64,000 bases of DNA from CAZSDU01 sp964605775 (GCA_964605775.1 CAZSDU010000014.1:1-64000), one strand, 5' to 3'; shown: positions 26,549 through 36,102, counted from the stretch's first letter. The notes: generated from the sequence alone by a model not told the origin. Numbers and translations: made by a program.

Positions 26549-28497
26549 TGTTACGAAAGTTTTTCTTCTTTATTTTTTTTCTGTTTGGGTTTTCTGTTAT
26601 TGGCGCTGAGCCCATACGGGATTTGTTGAATAACAACAAGGACGTTTCCAAATATCCCTCTGACAAACTCCTCATCCTTTTTGACAGCACCATTGTTGAT
26701 GTTCAGGAATCGGGGCTGACTTATGTAAGGAGTCACACCCTCACCAAAATACTGGATACCAAAGGAGCCAGGGAGTTAAGCGTGGTCAAATCCGGATATG
26801 ATCCACAGTCGGCCTTTGTGGCAATACAAAAAGCAGTGATTTACAAGAAAGACGGTTCGGAAGTCACCTTGGATGTGAATAAAGCCATGGATTATCCGGC
26901 TCCCGCCAGGGCTATTTACTGGGGTGCCAGGGAAATCATGCTTGAAATTGGGCGACTTGAACCCGGCGATGCGCTTGAAGTCATTCTTTTCCGCAAAGGG
27001 TTTACTTATGCTTTATTGGGTACAGAGGAAGAAGAGAAGTATATTCCGCCCATGCGGGGGCAATTTTATGATATTGTGGACTTTACTTCTGAACATCCCA
27101 CACAAGTTAAGGTCTATCAGGTCAAAATCCCCAGGGAAAAAACACTACAATATGAATTTTACCAGGGTGAAGTGAAAGTTTCCTCCTGGCTGGATAATGG
27201 AAAAATTTGTTATACCTTTTCCAAGAAAGATATTTTCCCCATCAAAACAGAACCAAGGATGCTGGCCTTGTCTGATGTTGCCCCCAAATTATTATTATCT
27301 ACCAGTCCTGACTGGAAAGCCAAATCAAGCTGGTTTTTCAAAGTGAATGAAGATTTTGGAAGCTTTGATGTGACTCCAGAAATTAAGGCAAAAGTGGATG
27401 AAATTCTGAAAGGCGCCAGCAGTGAAATGGATTCCGTATCCCGTTTGACCCATTGGTGTGGAGATGAAATCAGGTATTCGGGTATTTCTATGGGGACAGG
27501 CGAAGGATTTACCCTTCATAAAGGAGAAATGACGTTTACAGACCGCTGCGGTGTTTGCAAAGATAAGGCTGGCATGCTTATTACCATGCTTCGTGCGGCA
27601 GGCTTTCAATCCTATCCGGCCATGACTATGGCTGGTTCCCGAATCGATTATATTCCTGCCGATCAGTTCAATCATTGTGTGACAGTTATCAAGCTTAGTG
27701 ACGGAAAATATCACCTTCTTGATCCAACCTGGGTTCCTTTTGTCAGGGAGCTTTGGTCGAGCGCCGAACAACAACAGGAATACCTGATGGGGGTGCCCGA
27801 AGGGGCTGATCTTGCCAGTACGCCCATTTCTGCCCCAGAAAATCATTATCTCAGAATTAGCGGTGATGCCGAACTCAGCACTGATGGATCCCTGAAAGGA
27901 AGGATTTCAATCACTGCTGAAGGACAATCGGATGCAGCAGTGAGGGGGCTTTTCAAATATTCCGCCCCCCCACAATGGTTTCAGAATGTAGAAAGGGAAA
28001 TTCTCAGACTCTGGCCACAAGCTATCGTTACCGGTATTGATTATTCAGATCCCGTTGATTACCTTGGAAGTCAGATCAGGATTGATGTAGATTACAATAT
28101 TCCGGGTTTTGCCCTGATCTCTGAAAATACCATGATGTTTGTTCCTGTATCGGCCTCATTGATCTTTAAAAATTTCCAGGGTCATTTATCCTTTGATACC
28201 AGCCTGAAGGAAAGAAAATTCCCATTCCGCGACCGTTGCTCAAGACAGGTTGAGATTTCAGAAACCATAAAGCTTCCCATTTATAAGCGGGCATTCCGAA
28301 TTCCAGGAAATATAGAAAAAGGCGGCCAGGCAGCTTCATTTTCAGGCGGATATCAGTTGAATAACGGTACGCTTACCTTCAACCTAAAGGCCAGTCTTGG
28401 AAAGCGGATTTATAATGCCGCTGACTGGCCGGAATTCAGGGCTGTTGTGGAAGCCCAGAATAAATATTCCAAACAAGTAGTCGTTATTGAATTGTAA
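26545..28497 (+). CDS. Exported DUF3857/transglutaminase-like protein (catalytic triad present)
   Basis: A 650-residue periplasmic protein with signal peptide (1-21). The N-terminal DUF3857 domain (about 40-260) is followed by a transglutaminase-like domain with the likely catalytic Cys in CGVCKDKAGMLITMLRAAGF (near residue 336), His in FNHCVTVIKL and Asp in LLDPTW near residue 395, then a C-terminal DUF2569-like beta region. It is the intact member of a tandem pair; the second gene begins 23 bases after its stop. The substrate is unknown; these pairs are widespread in Bacteroidetes. Confidence 0.88.
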   Translation: MMLRKFFFFIFFLFGFSVIGAEPIRDLLNNNKDVSKYPSDKLLILFDSTIVDVQESGLTYVRSHTLTKILDTKGARELSVVKSGYDPQSAFVAIQKAVIYKKDGSEVTLDVNKAMDYPAPARAIYWGAREIMLEIGRLEPGDALEVILFRKGFTYALLGTEEEEKYIPPMRGQFYDIVDFTSEHPTQVKVYQVKIPREKTLQYEFYQGEVKVSSWLDNGKICYTFSKKDIFPIKTEPRMLALSDVAPKLLLSTSPDWKAKSSWFFKVNEDFGSFDVTPEIKAKVDEILKGASSEMDSVSRLTHWCGDEIRYSGISMGTGEGFTLHKGEMTFTDRCGVCKDKAGMLITMLRAAGFQSYPAMTMAGSRIDYIPADQFNHCVTVIKLSDGKYHLLDPTWVPFVRELWSSAEQQQEYLMGVPEGADLASTPISAPENHYLRISGDAELSTDGSLKGRISITAEGQSDAAVRGLFKYSAPPQWFQNVEREILRLWPQAIVTGIDYSDPVDYLGSQIRIDVDYNIPGFALISENTMMFVPVSASLIFKNFQGHLSFDTSLKERKFPFRDRCSRQVEISETIKLPIYKRAFRIPGNIEKGGQAASFSGGYQLNNGTLTFNLKASLGKRIYNAADWPEFRAVVEAQNKYSKQVVVIEL

Positions 28498-28520
28498 TTT
28501 GAATCCATAACCGATTTCCA

Positions 28521-30356
28521 ATGAAAAACCCGATTTTGTTTTTGTGGCTGTTTTTTTTATCCTTTATTCTTCCCAGTTATGTGCAGGCTCAGAATAAAGC
28601 CAGTGATGCCGTTTACTTATCCCTGTCCAAAGAATACACCCTACATTCTGACGGAAGTATGGATTATCGTTTTAGCAAAAAGCAAAAGCTTCTGACTTAT
28701 CGTTCCTTCCATAATCTGTACGGAGAAACTTTTATTGTTTATCATCCTGAATTCGAGCAGTTGAAGATCAACGAAGTTTATACCGTCATGAAAGATGGGA
28801 AAAAAGTGTATGGTCCGGCTAATGCGCTCAATGAAATTTTACCTGGATTTGCAGCCAATGCCCCGGCCTATAATTCTTTACGCGAAATGGTGGTCACTCA
28901 TACCGGACTTGAACGCGGAGCCACGGTGAACCTGGACTATCAGATTCATTCTCAGAAAGGATTTTACCCAGCCCTGATGGGGAATGAACTACTTTCGGAA
29001 ACAGAACCCATTCAAGAATTGAAAATCAAAATCCGCATTCCTCAAAACAAATCGCTTTCTTACCGGGTGATGAATATTCCGGACGTCGTGGAGAGAACCA
29101 CAGAAGGAGTCTTTCAGGTTTACACATGGATTTATACAAATTTACCCGCTATTTCTACAGAAGAATCTCAAAGAGGGGGGTATGCACTTTATCCCCGCTT
29201 GCTGTTCAGCAGTTGTGGCAGCCTCGAAGAGATTCTGGCAACCCTGGTCGGGGAAGACGCTTTCCGGTTTGAAATCAATGAAGGGATAAAAAATGAAGTT
29301 GGTCATCTAAAATCTGAAAACCCTGATCCCGTTGAACTGTTGCTCAAATTACAGGAGAAAGTGGTCAATGATCTCAGGTTGTACCCTATTCCTCTGAAGC
29401 TTAGCGGGTATCATATTCGTCACGCCGTAGAGACCTGGAACAGCAATGGAGGAACGCCCGCAGAAAAAATGGTTTTACTTACCGCTTTGCTCCGCCATGC
29501 CGGGTTTAGCGCCGAACCTGTCTTCATCGCCAGATCTGGCATCATGGACCCAAGAGAGGGTAATTTATGCCCATTGGAAGATTTTGCCGTTAAAGTGGAA
29601 CTCAAGGAGGAGGGTAGCATTTATTTATCGCCGGTTTTTCTTCAACAGCAAAATCTAAAAGAAACCATGCCCGACAGAACCTTTATTTCTATTGACAAGA
29701 AAGGGAAGCCTGGATTTTCCAAATCCGGGAACCCGGAATTTAAGGCGATAATTCAGGCGACTTTGATTTGTTCATCGGATCCAAAAATCACCGGAGAAAT
29801 TTCCGTATCACTAAGTGGGGCCAGCAATCCTTTCCTGGGCTTGTTAAGGGATAAAAAGAAAATCCGGGATGCCTTAACCGGAAGTTTTTCGGCTGCCGAC
29901 CTGAAAGATCTGAAAATTGAAAATTCCAATTCCATCATGACTTTTCAGTCCTATATTCTTCAGGCTGAAAAACCATTTCGCCAGGACAGTATTTTTTATT
30001 TCTTCAGTCTTCCAAGGTTGAGTAACGGGATTGAAAGTCTTGGCATTCAAAGCCTGTCATCAAAACGTGAAACATCTTTTGAGCTGAACGCAAAGGCTGA
30101 AGAAAATCTTGAATTTTCCATGATTCTTCCTGACAACATGATGGTTATTACTCCCCTTGAAAAGCTCAGTATATCCAATGATGCCGGGAATTTTATACTG
30201 GATCTCCGTCTTGAAAAAGGAAAACTGCGGGTTAAAAGGTCCATGAAGCTGAAAGAAAGGATCATCCGGCCTGAACAATATGCAGATTTCAAAGCCCTGA
30301 TGGATGCCTGGAATAATCCAAGAAACAGAGAGATTGTATTTAGAAAGAGGAATTAG
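28521..30356 (+). CDS. Exported DUF3857-type protein, apparently inactive transglutaminase paralogue
   Basis: A 611-residue exported protein with a signal peptide (1-23, ending VQA) and the same order of domains as its upstream neighbour: an N-terminal DUF3857 region and a central transglutaminase-like region. Aligned by eye with the upstream protein, the catalytic Cys (GVCKDKA) is replaced in GGTPAEK, the His in FNHCV by DFAV, and the Asp in LLDPTW by YLSPVF. All three triad positions are therefore changed. It probably retains a binding or structural role. Its stop overlaps the dnaG stop by 4 bases. Confidence 0.8.
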   Translation: MKNPILFLWLFFLSFILPSYVQAQNKASDAVYLSLSKEYTLHSDGSMDYRFSKKQKLLTYRSFHNLYGETFIVYHPEFEQLKINEVYTVMKDGKKVYGPANALNEILPGFAANAPAYNSLREMVVTHTGLERGATVNLDYQIHSQKGFYPALMGNELLSETEPIQELKIKIRIPQNKSLSYRVMNIPDVVERTTEGVFQVYTWIYTNLPAISTEESQRGGYALYPRLLFSSCGSLEEILATLVGEDAFRFEINEGIKNEVGHLKSENPDPVELLLKLQEKVVNDLRLYPIPLKLSGYHIRHAVETWNSNGGTPAEKMVLLTALLRHAGFSAEPVFIARSGIMDPREGNLCPLEDFAVKVELKEEGSIYLSPVFLQQQNLKETMPDRTFISIDKKGKPGFSKSGNPEFKAIIQATLICSSDPKITGEISVSLSGASNPFLGLLRDKKKIRDALTGSFSAADLKDLKIENSNSIMTFQSYILQAEKPFRQDSIFYFFSLPRLSNGIESLGIQSLSSKRETSFELNAKAEENLEFSMILPDNMMVITPLEKLSISNDAGNFILDLRLEKGKLRVKRSMKLKERIIRPEQYADFKALMDAWNNPRNREIVFRKRN

Positions 30357-32296
30357 CGTGTAATGATCCGACCCAGCTTCCTATTGATCTCAATACTGGT
30401 TTTTTTTAACTGATTCCATTTTCCAAGCAGCAGTTGTTCTTCTTCTTCCGGGCTTTTGTCTTTAAGTTTTTTGCGGATCATTTCCATGGAGGCGGCTATT
30501 TTTTTTGCTTTAAAGGCCAGCAGGGCATGTTCGACGTGGAGCAGCAGCCTCATTTCTTCAGTTTCGACCAGGATATTATTTTTTGCCCAATTCAGGCTTA
30601 GCTCATAGGGTGTAAAGATCAGATCCACCACCAGGCCAGAAAGCTCATGTTCCTGGTGAGTCAGAAGGGCGTTGCGGTCGGGAGGTGAACCATTTTCTAT
30701 CCCCTGTGCGTAAAAGGAAAAAATTTTCTGGAAAAAAGGATTATCAAATTCAAGTTCATCGCGGAGAATATCATGGATTACCATATCGGCTACCAAAACC
30801 GGAATGGCCTCCTCATGGGGAGAAGGCGGAGGGAGGTGGATGGTTTCATGACCATACAAGAGCAAGGTTCGGATAATCTCTTTTTCTTGATATTCGGGCG
30901 AATCAGGATCAGATTCCACGATTTGGGTGGGTGAATCTGAAGGTTCTTCCGTTATGGCGTTGGCGTTCTCCGAACCGGGGAGATTTTTCAGAAACTTCTT
31001 CCGAAGGATTTTATTCAGCTCGTTCATCAGTACCGCTTCGGGAACATTCATCAGGGAAGAACATTCTTTAACATAGAGTGAACGGGAAATGATATCAGGA
31101 ATAAGGGCGATGGTATTTACGATTTCCTTGATAAGGACGGCTTTTTTTATGGGATCATTACGGGTTTCTTCAAGGAGGAGGCGGGTTTTAAACAGGATAA
31201 AGTTCAGTGCATTATCCTGTATAAAGGTTTCCACTTCAGAAGGGTGGTGGTTTTGGGCATAAGCATCCGGGTCTTCGCCATCCGGGAAAAGCACGATTTT
31301 TACGTTCATTCCCTGTTCGACGATCATATCAATACCCCTGAAAGAAGCTTTGATTCCGGCGGGATCACCGTCATAGAGCAGGGTGATATTGGCTGTATAA
31401 CGCTGGATCATCCTGATCTGATCTCCGGTAAGGGAAGTTCCGGAAGAAGCGACCACGTTGGTAATACCTGCCTGGTGAAGGGAGATCACATCGGTATAAC
31501 CCTCTACCAGGTAACAATTGTCTTTGGAAGAAATGGCATTTCCGGCAAAGAATATACCATAAAGGGTTTTGCTTTTATTATAAACATCCGATTCCGGAGA
31601 GTTCACGTATTTCGCATGGGATTTTTCTCCCCCGAGGATTCTTCCGCCAAATCCCAAAATTCTTCCGGAGGGGCTGTGGATAGGAAATATGACCCTGGAA
31701 TGAAAACGATCGTACAAACGGTTTTCTTTTTCCAGAGAAAGCCCTGTTTTGATGAGGAATTCCTTTTTATAGCCATGCTGAAGCGCATATTCCGTAAAGG
31801 AATCCCACTTATCGGGACTTAAGCCAAGCTGGAATTTTCGGATCATATCTTCTCTGATGCCGCGTTCCCTGAAATAACTAATGCCGACGGATTTTCCTTC
31901 TTCCGTTTCGTTGAGGATATGTGAAAAATATTGCTGGGCGAAAAGGTTGAGGTTGAAGAGACTTTCTTTTTCGGTGATTTCCCGGAGTTGTTCCGGGGTT
32001 TGTTCCGCTTCCTCTATTTCGATATTGTACTTGCGTGCAAGATATTTCAAAGCTTCCGGATAGGTGAGATGCTCATGTTCCATCAGGAAATTGACTGCAT
32101 TTCCTGCTTTCCCACATCCAAAACATTTATAGATGCCCTTGGCAGGAGAAACCGTAAATGAGGGGGTTTTTTCGTTGTGAAAAGGACACAAGCCAAGCAG
32201 GTTTACGCCCCGACGGCGGAGGGTGACGAAATCGCCGATCACTTCTTCGACGCGGGTTGCCGTTATGATGTTATCTATGGTTTCACGGGTGATCAT
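30353..32296 (-). CDS. dnaG: DNA primase
   Basis: Makes RNA primers for lagging-strand synthesis. I choose the ATG at 32296, which gives MITRETIDNII, the classical start; the open frame runs 21 codons further up. The 647-residue protein has an N-terminal CHC2 zinc domain (CPFHNEKTPSF, CFGCGKAGN), the RNA polymerase core with TOPRIM motifs (VEGYTDVISLHQAG near residue 255, YDGDPAGIKA near 303), and a helicase-binding C-terminus of reduced conservation. It is close in length to other bacterial primases. It stands alone and convergent to the DUF3857 genes. Confidence 0.96.
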   Translation of the reverse strand: MITRETIDNIITATRVEEVIGDFVTLRRRGVNLLGLCPFHNEKTPSFTVSPAKGIYKCFGCGKAGNAVNFLMEHEHLTYPEALKYLARKYNIEIEEAEQTPEQLREITEKESLFNLNLFAQQYFSHILNETEEGKSVGISYFRERGIREDMIRKFQLGLSPDKWDSFTEYALQHGYKKEFLIKTGLSLEKENRLYDRFHSRVIFPIHSPSGRILGFGGRILGGEKSHAKYVNSPESDVYNKSKTLYGIFFAGNAISSKDNCYLVEGYTDVISLHQAGITNVVASSGTSLTGDQIRMIQRYTANITLLYDGDPAGIKASFRGIDMIVEQGMNVKIVLFPDGEDPDAYAQNHHPSEVETFIQDNALNFILFKTRLLLEETRNDPIKKAVLIKEIVNTIALIPDIISRSLYVKECSSLMNVPEAVLMNELNKILRKKFLKNLPGSENANAITEEPSDSPTQIVESDPDSPEYQEKEIIRTLLLYGHETIHLPPPSPHEEAIPVLVADMVIHDILRDELEFDNPFFQKIFSFYAQGIENGSPPDRNALLTHQEHELSGLVVDLIFTPYELSLNWAKNNILVETEEMRLLLHVEHALLAFKAKKIAASMEMIRKKLKDKSPEEEEQLLLGKWNQLKKTSIEINRKLGRIITR

Positions 32297-32370
32297 GAGA
32301 TATAATCCTTCAGGCGAAGGTAGTAAAAACGTCTGGAAAAATTTCGTAATTTTATGCACAAATCTGAATC

Positions 32371-33297
32371 ATGAACCGTAGGACTTTTTTTAAACAAGGA
32401 ATTTATGCAGGTCTTGCTGCCGGGGCTGCTCTTTCTTTAGGAAAAAGCAGGAACCTTTTTGCTCAACCTTCATTTTCTGCTTCAGGAGAATATGATTTGG
32501 TGGCCGTAAGGGGAGGGGAGCCCGTGGCCATGTTCGACAGGGCCATAGAATCCCTGGGTGGCATGAAAGCTTTTGTGAAAAAAGGCCAAACAGTGATCGT
32601 AAAACCGAATATCGGCTGGGATGTTAGTCCGGAAAGGGCAGGAAATACAAATCCGATGCTGGTCAGGCGAATTATTGAGCAATGTTTTGGAGCCGGAGCC
32701 AAAGAAGTTTACGTGTTCGACAATACCTGCGACAACTGGAAAAAATGCTATGAAAACAGCGGCATAGAGAAAGCCGTTAAAGATGCCGGGGGAAAGATTG
32801 TTCCCGGGAATTCAGAAAGCAATTACCAGGAAGTTGAGCTCAAAGGCGGGAAAAAGCTCACCAAAGCCAAGGTACACGAATTGATCCTGAGCAGTGATGT
32901 GTTCCTCAATGTTCCAATCCTGAAAAGCCACAGCAGCACTCAGCTGACGATTTCCATGAAAAATCATATGGGTATCGTGTGGGACAGGGGATATTGGCAC
33001 CGTAATGATCTTCACCAGTGCATTGTTGATTTTACGGCTTTCCGCAAGCCCGATCTGAACATTGTTGACGGTTACCGGGTCATGATGAAACGTGGTCCCC
33101 GTGGTGTATCGGTGGAAGATGTAGAAATCAAGAAAGCCTTGATTATTTCAAAGGACATTGTAGCGGCCGATGCCGCTTCCGCCAAAGTTTTCGGATTGGA
33201 ACCTGCCAACATCCCTTACATCAGAATGGCGGATCAGGCCGGCCTAGGAATCATGGATCTATCGAAACTCAATATCAACCGCATCAAGATGTCGTAA
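32371..33297 (+). CDS. DUF362 domain protein with Tat signal
   Basis: A 308-residue protein with a twin-arginine export signal (NRRTFFKQGIYAGLAAGAAL, residues 2-21), so it is folded and cofactor-loaded before export. The rest is a DUF362 domain with KPNIGWDVSPERAGNTNPML near residue 70 and LKSHSSTQLTISMKNHMG near residue 190. DUF362 proteins often carry or sit next to ferredoxin domains, and this gene is 1 base from the Fe-S membrane protein below. A redox role with that partner is inferred; the reaction is unknown. Confidence 0.85.
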   Translation: MNRRTFFKQGIYAGLAAGAALSLGKSRNLFAQPSFSASGEYDLVAVRGGEPVAMFDRAIESLGGMKAFVKKGQTVIVKPNIGWDVSPERAGNTNPMLVRRIIEQCFGAGAKEVYVFDNTCDNWKKCYENSGIEKAVKDAGGKIVPGNSESNYQEVELKGGKKLTKAKVHELILSSDVFLNVPILKSHSSTQLTISMKNHMGIVWDRGYWHRNDLHQCIVDFTAFRKPDLNIVDGYRVMMKRGPRGVSVEDVEIKKALIISKDIVAADAASAKVFGLEPANIPYIRMADQAGLGIMDLSKLNINRIKMS

Positions 33298-33298
33298 G

Positions 33299-34930
33299 AT
33301 GCTGTTAAAAATGCTTAAACCCTTACGGGTGATTGTTTCACTTGTTTTTTTCCTGCTAACCCTTTTTATTTTTATTGATTTTGCCACTATTTTCTCTGTG
33401 AAAATGGTCAATGCCTTGCTTTATCTGCAGTTTTTCCCATCCCTGTTGAAATTTATCGATGTTTTAACATTTGGCGCTGCTGGTTTTTTGGTTGTTCTGT
33501 TATTGACCTTTATTTTTGGAAGAATTTATTGTTCCACGGTTTGTCCCCTGGGTGCGATTCAGGACCTGGTCATAGGATTTAAAACACGATTTAACCTTAA
33601 AAAAAAACCAAGGTATCAGAAGCCCAGGCCAATTTTGCAATATACCATCCTGGGGGTGTTGATTGCCGTTCTGCTCATTTTTCACAGTATTCTATTGATT
33701 AACCTACTTGATCCTTTTAGTTTAGCGGGAAAAATTTTCAACCATCTGTTCCGTCCCCTTTATCTGATGGGGAACAACCTTCTCGCCTACGGTTTTCAGT
33801 CCGCGGATAATTATTTATTTTATTCTGTTCCTGTAAAAATCATCTCCCTGGCATCCTTTATCTTTTCGGCTATTGTCCTCTTAGTCATTATTTTCCTTGC
33901 CATATACCACGAGCGCTGGTATTGCAATGCCATTTGTCCGCTGGGCGGAATACTGCGGCTGGTATCAAAATTTTCTCTCTTTAAAATCCAGATATGCAAG
34001 GATGAATGCACCCTTTGCGGTTCCTGTGTAAAAGTCTGTAAAGCCGGCTGTATTGATATTATCCATAAGCATATCGATTTTGAGCGTTGCGTGGGTTGTT
34101 TTAATTGCATTGGGGCTTGTTCGCAGGGGGGAATTAGCTACAGAATGCAAGAATGCAGGAATGCAAGCAATGCAAACAATGCAAGAATACAAATCGCAAA
34201 TCGTAAATCGCAAATCGTAAATCGCAAATCGCCTATCGTCCATCCCGGATCACGTCGAAACTTTCTCAAAAAATCGTTGATGGGTACAGCCGGTATTGCG
34301 GGGCTTTTATCGGCAAAAGAGGCAATAGCTTCCGGGGAAAGGATAGAAAGCGTTTATCCCGTGATGCCCCCGGGTGCACAAAGTTACTGGCATTACACGG
34401 CCAATTGCACCGCCTGTCATTTATGTGTAAGTATTTGTCCGACGCATGTTTTGCAGCCCAGTTTGTTTGAATTCGGATTCAGTGGGATCTTCCAGCCCAA
34501 GATGGATTTTACTACCAGTTATTGTAATTTCGACTGTGTACGTTGTGGGGAAGTTTGTCCCAGTTCGGCAATTTTTCCGCAGAAAAAAGAAGACAAGCAG
34601 CGGATCCAGATTGGCGTTTCGGTTTTTGTCAGAAATATTTGCGTGGTGGTGGAGAAAAAAACCGCCTGTGGCGCCTGTTCCGAACACTGTCCAACGAAAG
34701 CCGTGGAGATGGTTCCCTATCTGGATAACCTGAGGATTCCCAAAGTTGATCCCAGGATCTGCATAGGTTGTGGCGCCTGTGAACATGTCTGCCCGACAAA
34801 ACCACAGAAAGCCATTTATGTCGAAAGTAATTTGTATCACCATACGACCCCAAAACCGCTAAAGAAGGTGGAAGAATCAAAGCCTTTGCCGGGACAGGAG
34901 AAGAAAAAGGAGGAAGACTTTCCGTTTTAA
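33299..34930 (+). CDS. Membrane 4Fe-4S protein, NapH-like part joined to polyferredoxin
   Basis: A 543-residue fusion-like protein. The N-terminal part (about 1-225) has several membrane helices (about 12-32, 50-75, 115-140, 180-205) and the NapH/YccM motif YCSTVCPLGAIQDL, repeated as YCNAICPLGGI. A cytosolic-type cluster set (CTLCGSCVKVC, CVGCFNCIGAC; about 235-275) follows. Then come a repeat-encoded linker (about 282-315), an internal Tat-like segment RRNFLKKSLMGTAGIAGLL near residue 320, and a second polyferredoxin domain with CTACHLC, CVRCGEVC, CGACSEHC and CIGCGACEHVC (about 365-500). It likely carries electrons with the DUF362 partner. Confidence 0.85.
   Translation: MLLKMLKPLRVIVSLVFFLLTLFIFIDFATIFSVKMVNALLYLQFFPSLLKFIDVLTFGAAGFLVVLLLTFIFGRIYCSTVCPLGAIQDLVIGFKTRFNLKKKPRYQKPRPILQYTILGVLIAVLLIFHSILLINLLDPFSLAGKIFNHLFRPLYLMGNNLLAYGFQSADNYLFYSVPVKIISLASFIFSAIVLLVIIFLAIYHERWYCNAICPLGGILRLVSKFSLFKIQICKDECTLCGSCVKVCKAGCIDIIHKHIDFERCVGCFNCIGACSQGGISYRMQECRNASNANNARIQIANRKSQIVNRKSPIVHPGSRRNFLKKSLMGTAGIAGLLSAKEAIASGERIESVYPVMPPGAQSYWHYTANCTACHLCVSICPTHVLQPSLFEFGFSGIFQPKMDFTTSYCNFDCVRCGEVCPSSAIFPQKKEDKQRIQIGVSVFVRNICVVVEKKTACGACSEHCPTKAVEMVPYLDNLRIPKVDPRICIGCGACEHVCPTKPQKAIYVESNLYHHTTPKPLKKVEESKPLPGQEKKKEEDFPF
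34143..34192. repeat. Tandem GAATGCAA-type repeat inside the Fe-S gene
   Basis: Six imperfect 8-9 base units (GAATGCAA, GAATGCAG, GCAATGCAA, ACAATGCAA and GAATACAA) in frame, encoding an Asn/Ala-rich linker. It runs straight into the heptamer array at 34193. Confidence 0.8.
34193..34241. repeat. Seven tandem heptamers ATCGYAA/ATCGCCT inside the Fe-S gene
   Basis: Seven consecutive 7-base units: ATCGCAA, ATCGTAA, ATCGCAA, ATCGTAA, ATCGCAA, ATCGCCT and ATCGTCC. They are in frame and translate to a basic IANRKSQIVNRKSPIV linker. In the one phase where a TAA could be read (TCG TAA) the units used are CAA and CCT. Confidence 0.9.
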
Positions 34931-34966
34931 ACCATTACATTTGTTGGAAATCATAAAACGCTAATT

Positions 34967-36088
34967 ATGAGAACACATGTACCCCTCATTCTTATTTTTG
35001 TCATTTATTCAGCCATGCCCGGCTGCTCACCGAAACAATCTTCCGGACTGGTTCCGGGATATGATAAGGCTGAACTCAGCCAGCTTCTTCCGGCGATGGA
35101 AAGAACCTATGATTCGGCGGATATAGGAGGATTTAAAACACCCGAGCCTATGGGCATCAAACAGGTTTTCCGTTCGAAAGTGTCGCCCTTGAAAAACCGG
35201 TTTGATGTCTGGCTTACCGACGACAGGAAGGCAGTGATCACGATCCGGGGGACCATTGTCGATACCGGGGCATTGAGTTTTACGGCTGCTTTTTATGGTC
35301 TGATGGCGCCGGCCAGCGGAAAAATAAAAATGTCGGATACATCCTGGTTTGAATATAAACTGGCCGAACTGCCCGGAGCCGGCGTACACCTGGGAATGCT
35401 GCTTGGTTTGTATTTTATTTCCGGCGAACTCCTTGAACAGATAAAGATGAATTATCACGACGGCATCAGGGATTTCATCATTGTAGGTCATAGCCAGGGC
35501 AGCGGCATCGGATTGCTGGCAATGCCCTACTTGTTGTATCTTCAGAAGGATGGCAAACTGCCGGCCGATATCCGTTTCAAATCCTATTGCATTGCTACGC
35601 CCAAAACGGGAAATCTTCAGTTTGTATATGATTTCGAAAAGCTGACCGAAGGAGGCTGGGCATTGTCGGTGAACAATGTAATCGATTGGGTGCCCGAAAT
35701 TGCCATTACCTTGCAGTCGGGAGGGGATTTTCCCAGGGTAAGTCCCTTTCATGACATGAAGGAATTCCTCCACGAGGTCAATTATTCAACAGGTCCGCGT
35801 TTTGATGAGGGTTTTGAAAAATTCTCCGGAGCTGTTCCGGCTATCGTTGAACAGCTTAACCAGGTAATTCATGAAAGTGTTTATCCGAAAGTCATGAAGG
35901 CCATACCAGGCTATGTGGAACCGGAATGCCTGAAGAGTTGCAACTATGAACGAGCCGGGATCAACGTGCCCCTGTTTCCCGATAAGGATTATTATAAATT
36001 GTTTCCCAATGATCCCGCAAAGTTCCTGGTATGGGAAAATCATTCGGTTTATCCGTATTACATACTGGTGAAGGGCGATCTGCGATAA
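34967..36088 (+). CDS. Lipoprotein of the lipase (class 3) family
   Basis: A 373-residue protein with a lipoprotein signal (lipobox MPGC at residues 17-20 or so; Cys near 20). The body has an alpha/beta-hydrolase core with the nucleophile elbow VGHSQGSG near residue 173, the usual G-x-S-x-G of class 3 lipases, and a likely catalytic Asp in NNVIDWVPE. The late His region is not firmly placed. Its last codons GDLR and stop are supplied by a heptamer array (GCGATCT, GCGATAA). Substrate unknown. Confidence 0.8.
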   Translation: MRTHVPLILIFVIYSAMPGCSPKQSSGLVPGYDKAELSQLLPAMERTYDSADIGGFKTPEPMGIKQVFRSKVSPLKNRFDVWLTDDRKAVITIRGTIVDTGALSFTAAFYGLMAPASGKIKMSDTSWFEYKLAELPGAGVHLGMLLGLYFISGELLEQIKMNYHDGIRDFIIVGHSQGSGIGLLAMPYLLYLQKDGKLPADIRFKSYCIATPKTGNLQFVYDFEKLTEGGWALSVNNVIDWVPEIAITLQSGGDFPRVSPFHDMKEFLHEVNYSTGPRFDEGFEKFSGAVPAIVEQLNQVIHESVYPKVMKAIPGYVEPECLKSCNYERAGINVPLFPDKDYYKLFPNDPAKFLVWENHSVYPYYILVKGDLR

Positions 36089-36102
36089 GCGATCTGCGAT
36101 TT
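36075..36102. repeat. Four heptamers GCGATNN over the lipase stop codon
   Basis: GCGATCT, GCGATAA, GCGATCT and GCGATTT in tandem (reverse complement of the ATCGCNN family). The TAA in the second unit is the stop codon of the lipase gene. Confidence 0.85.

Noticed and set aside
32297..32359. Longer N-terminus for DnaG
   Set aside because: The residues before MITRETIDNII match nothing in primases and precede the conserved start.
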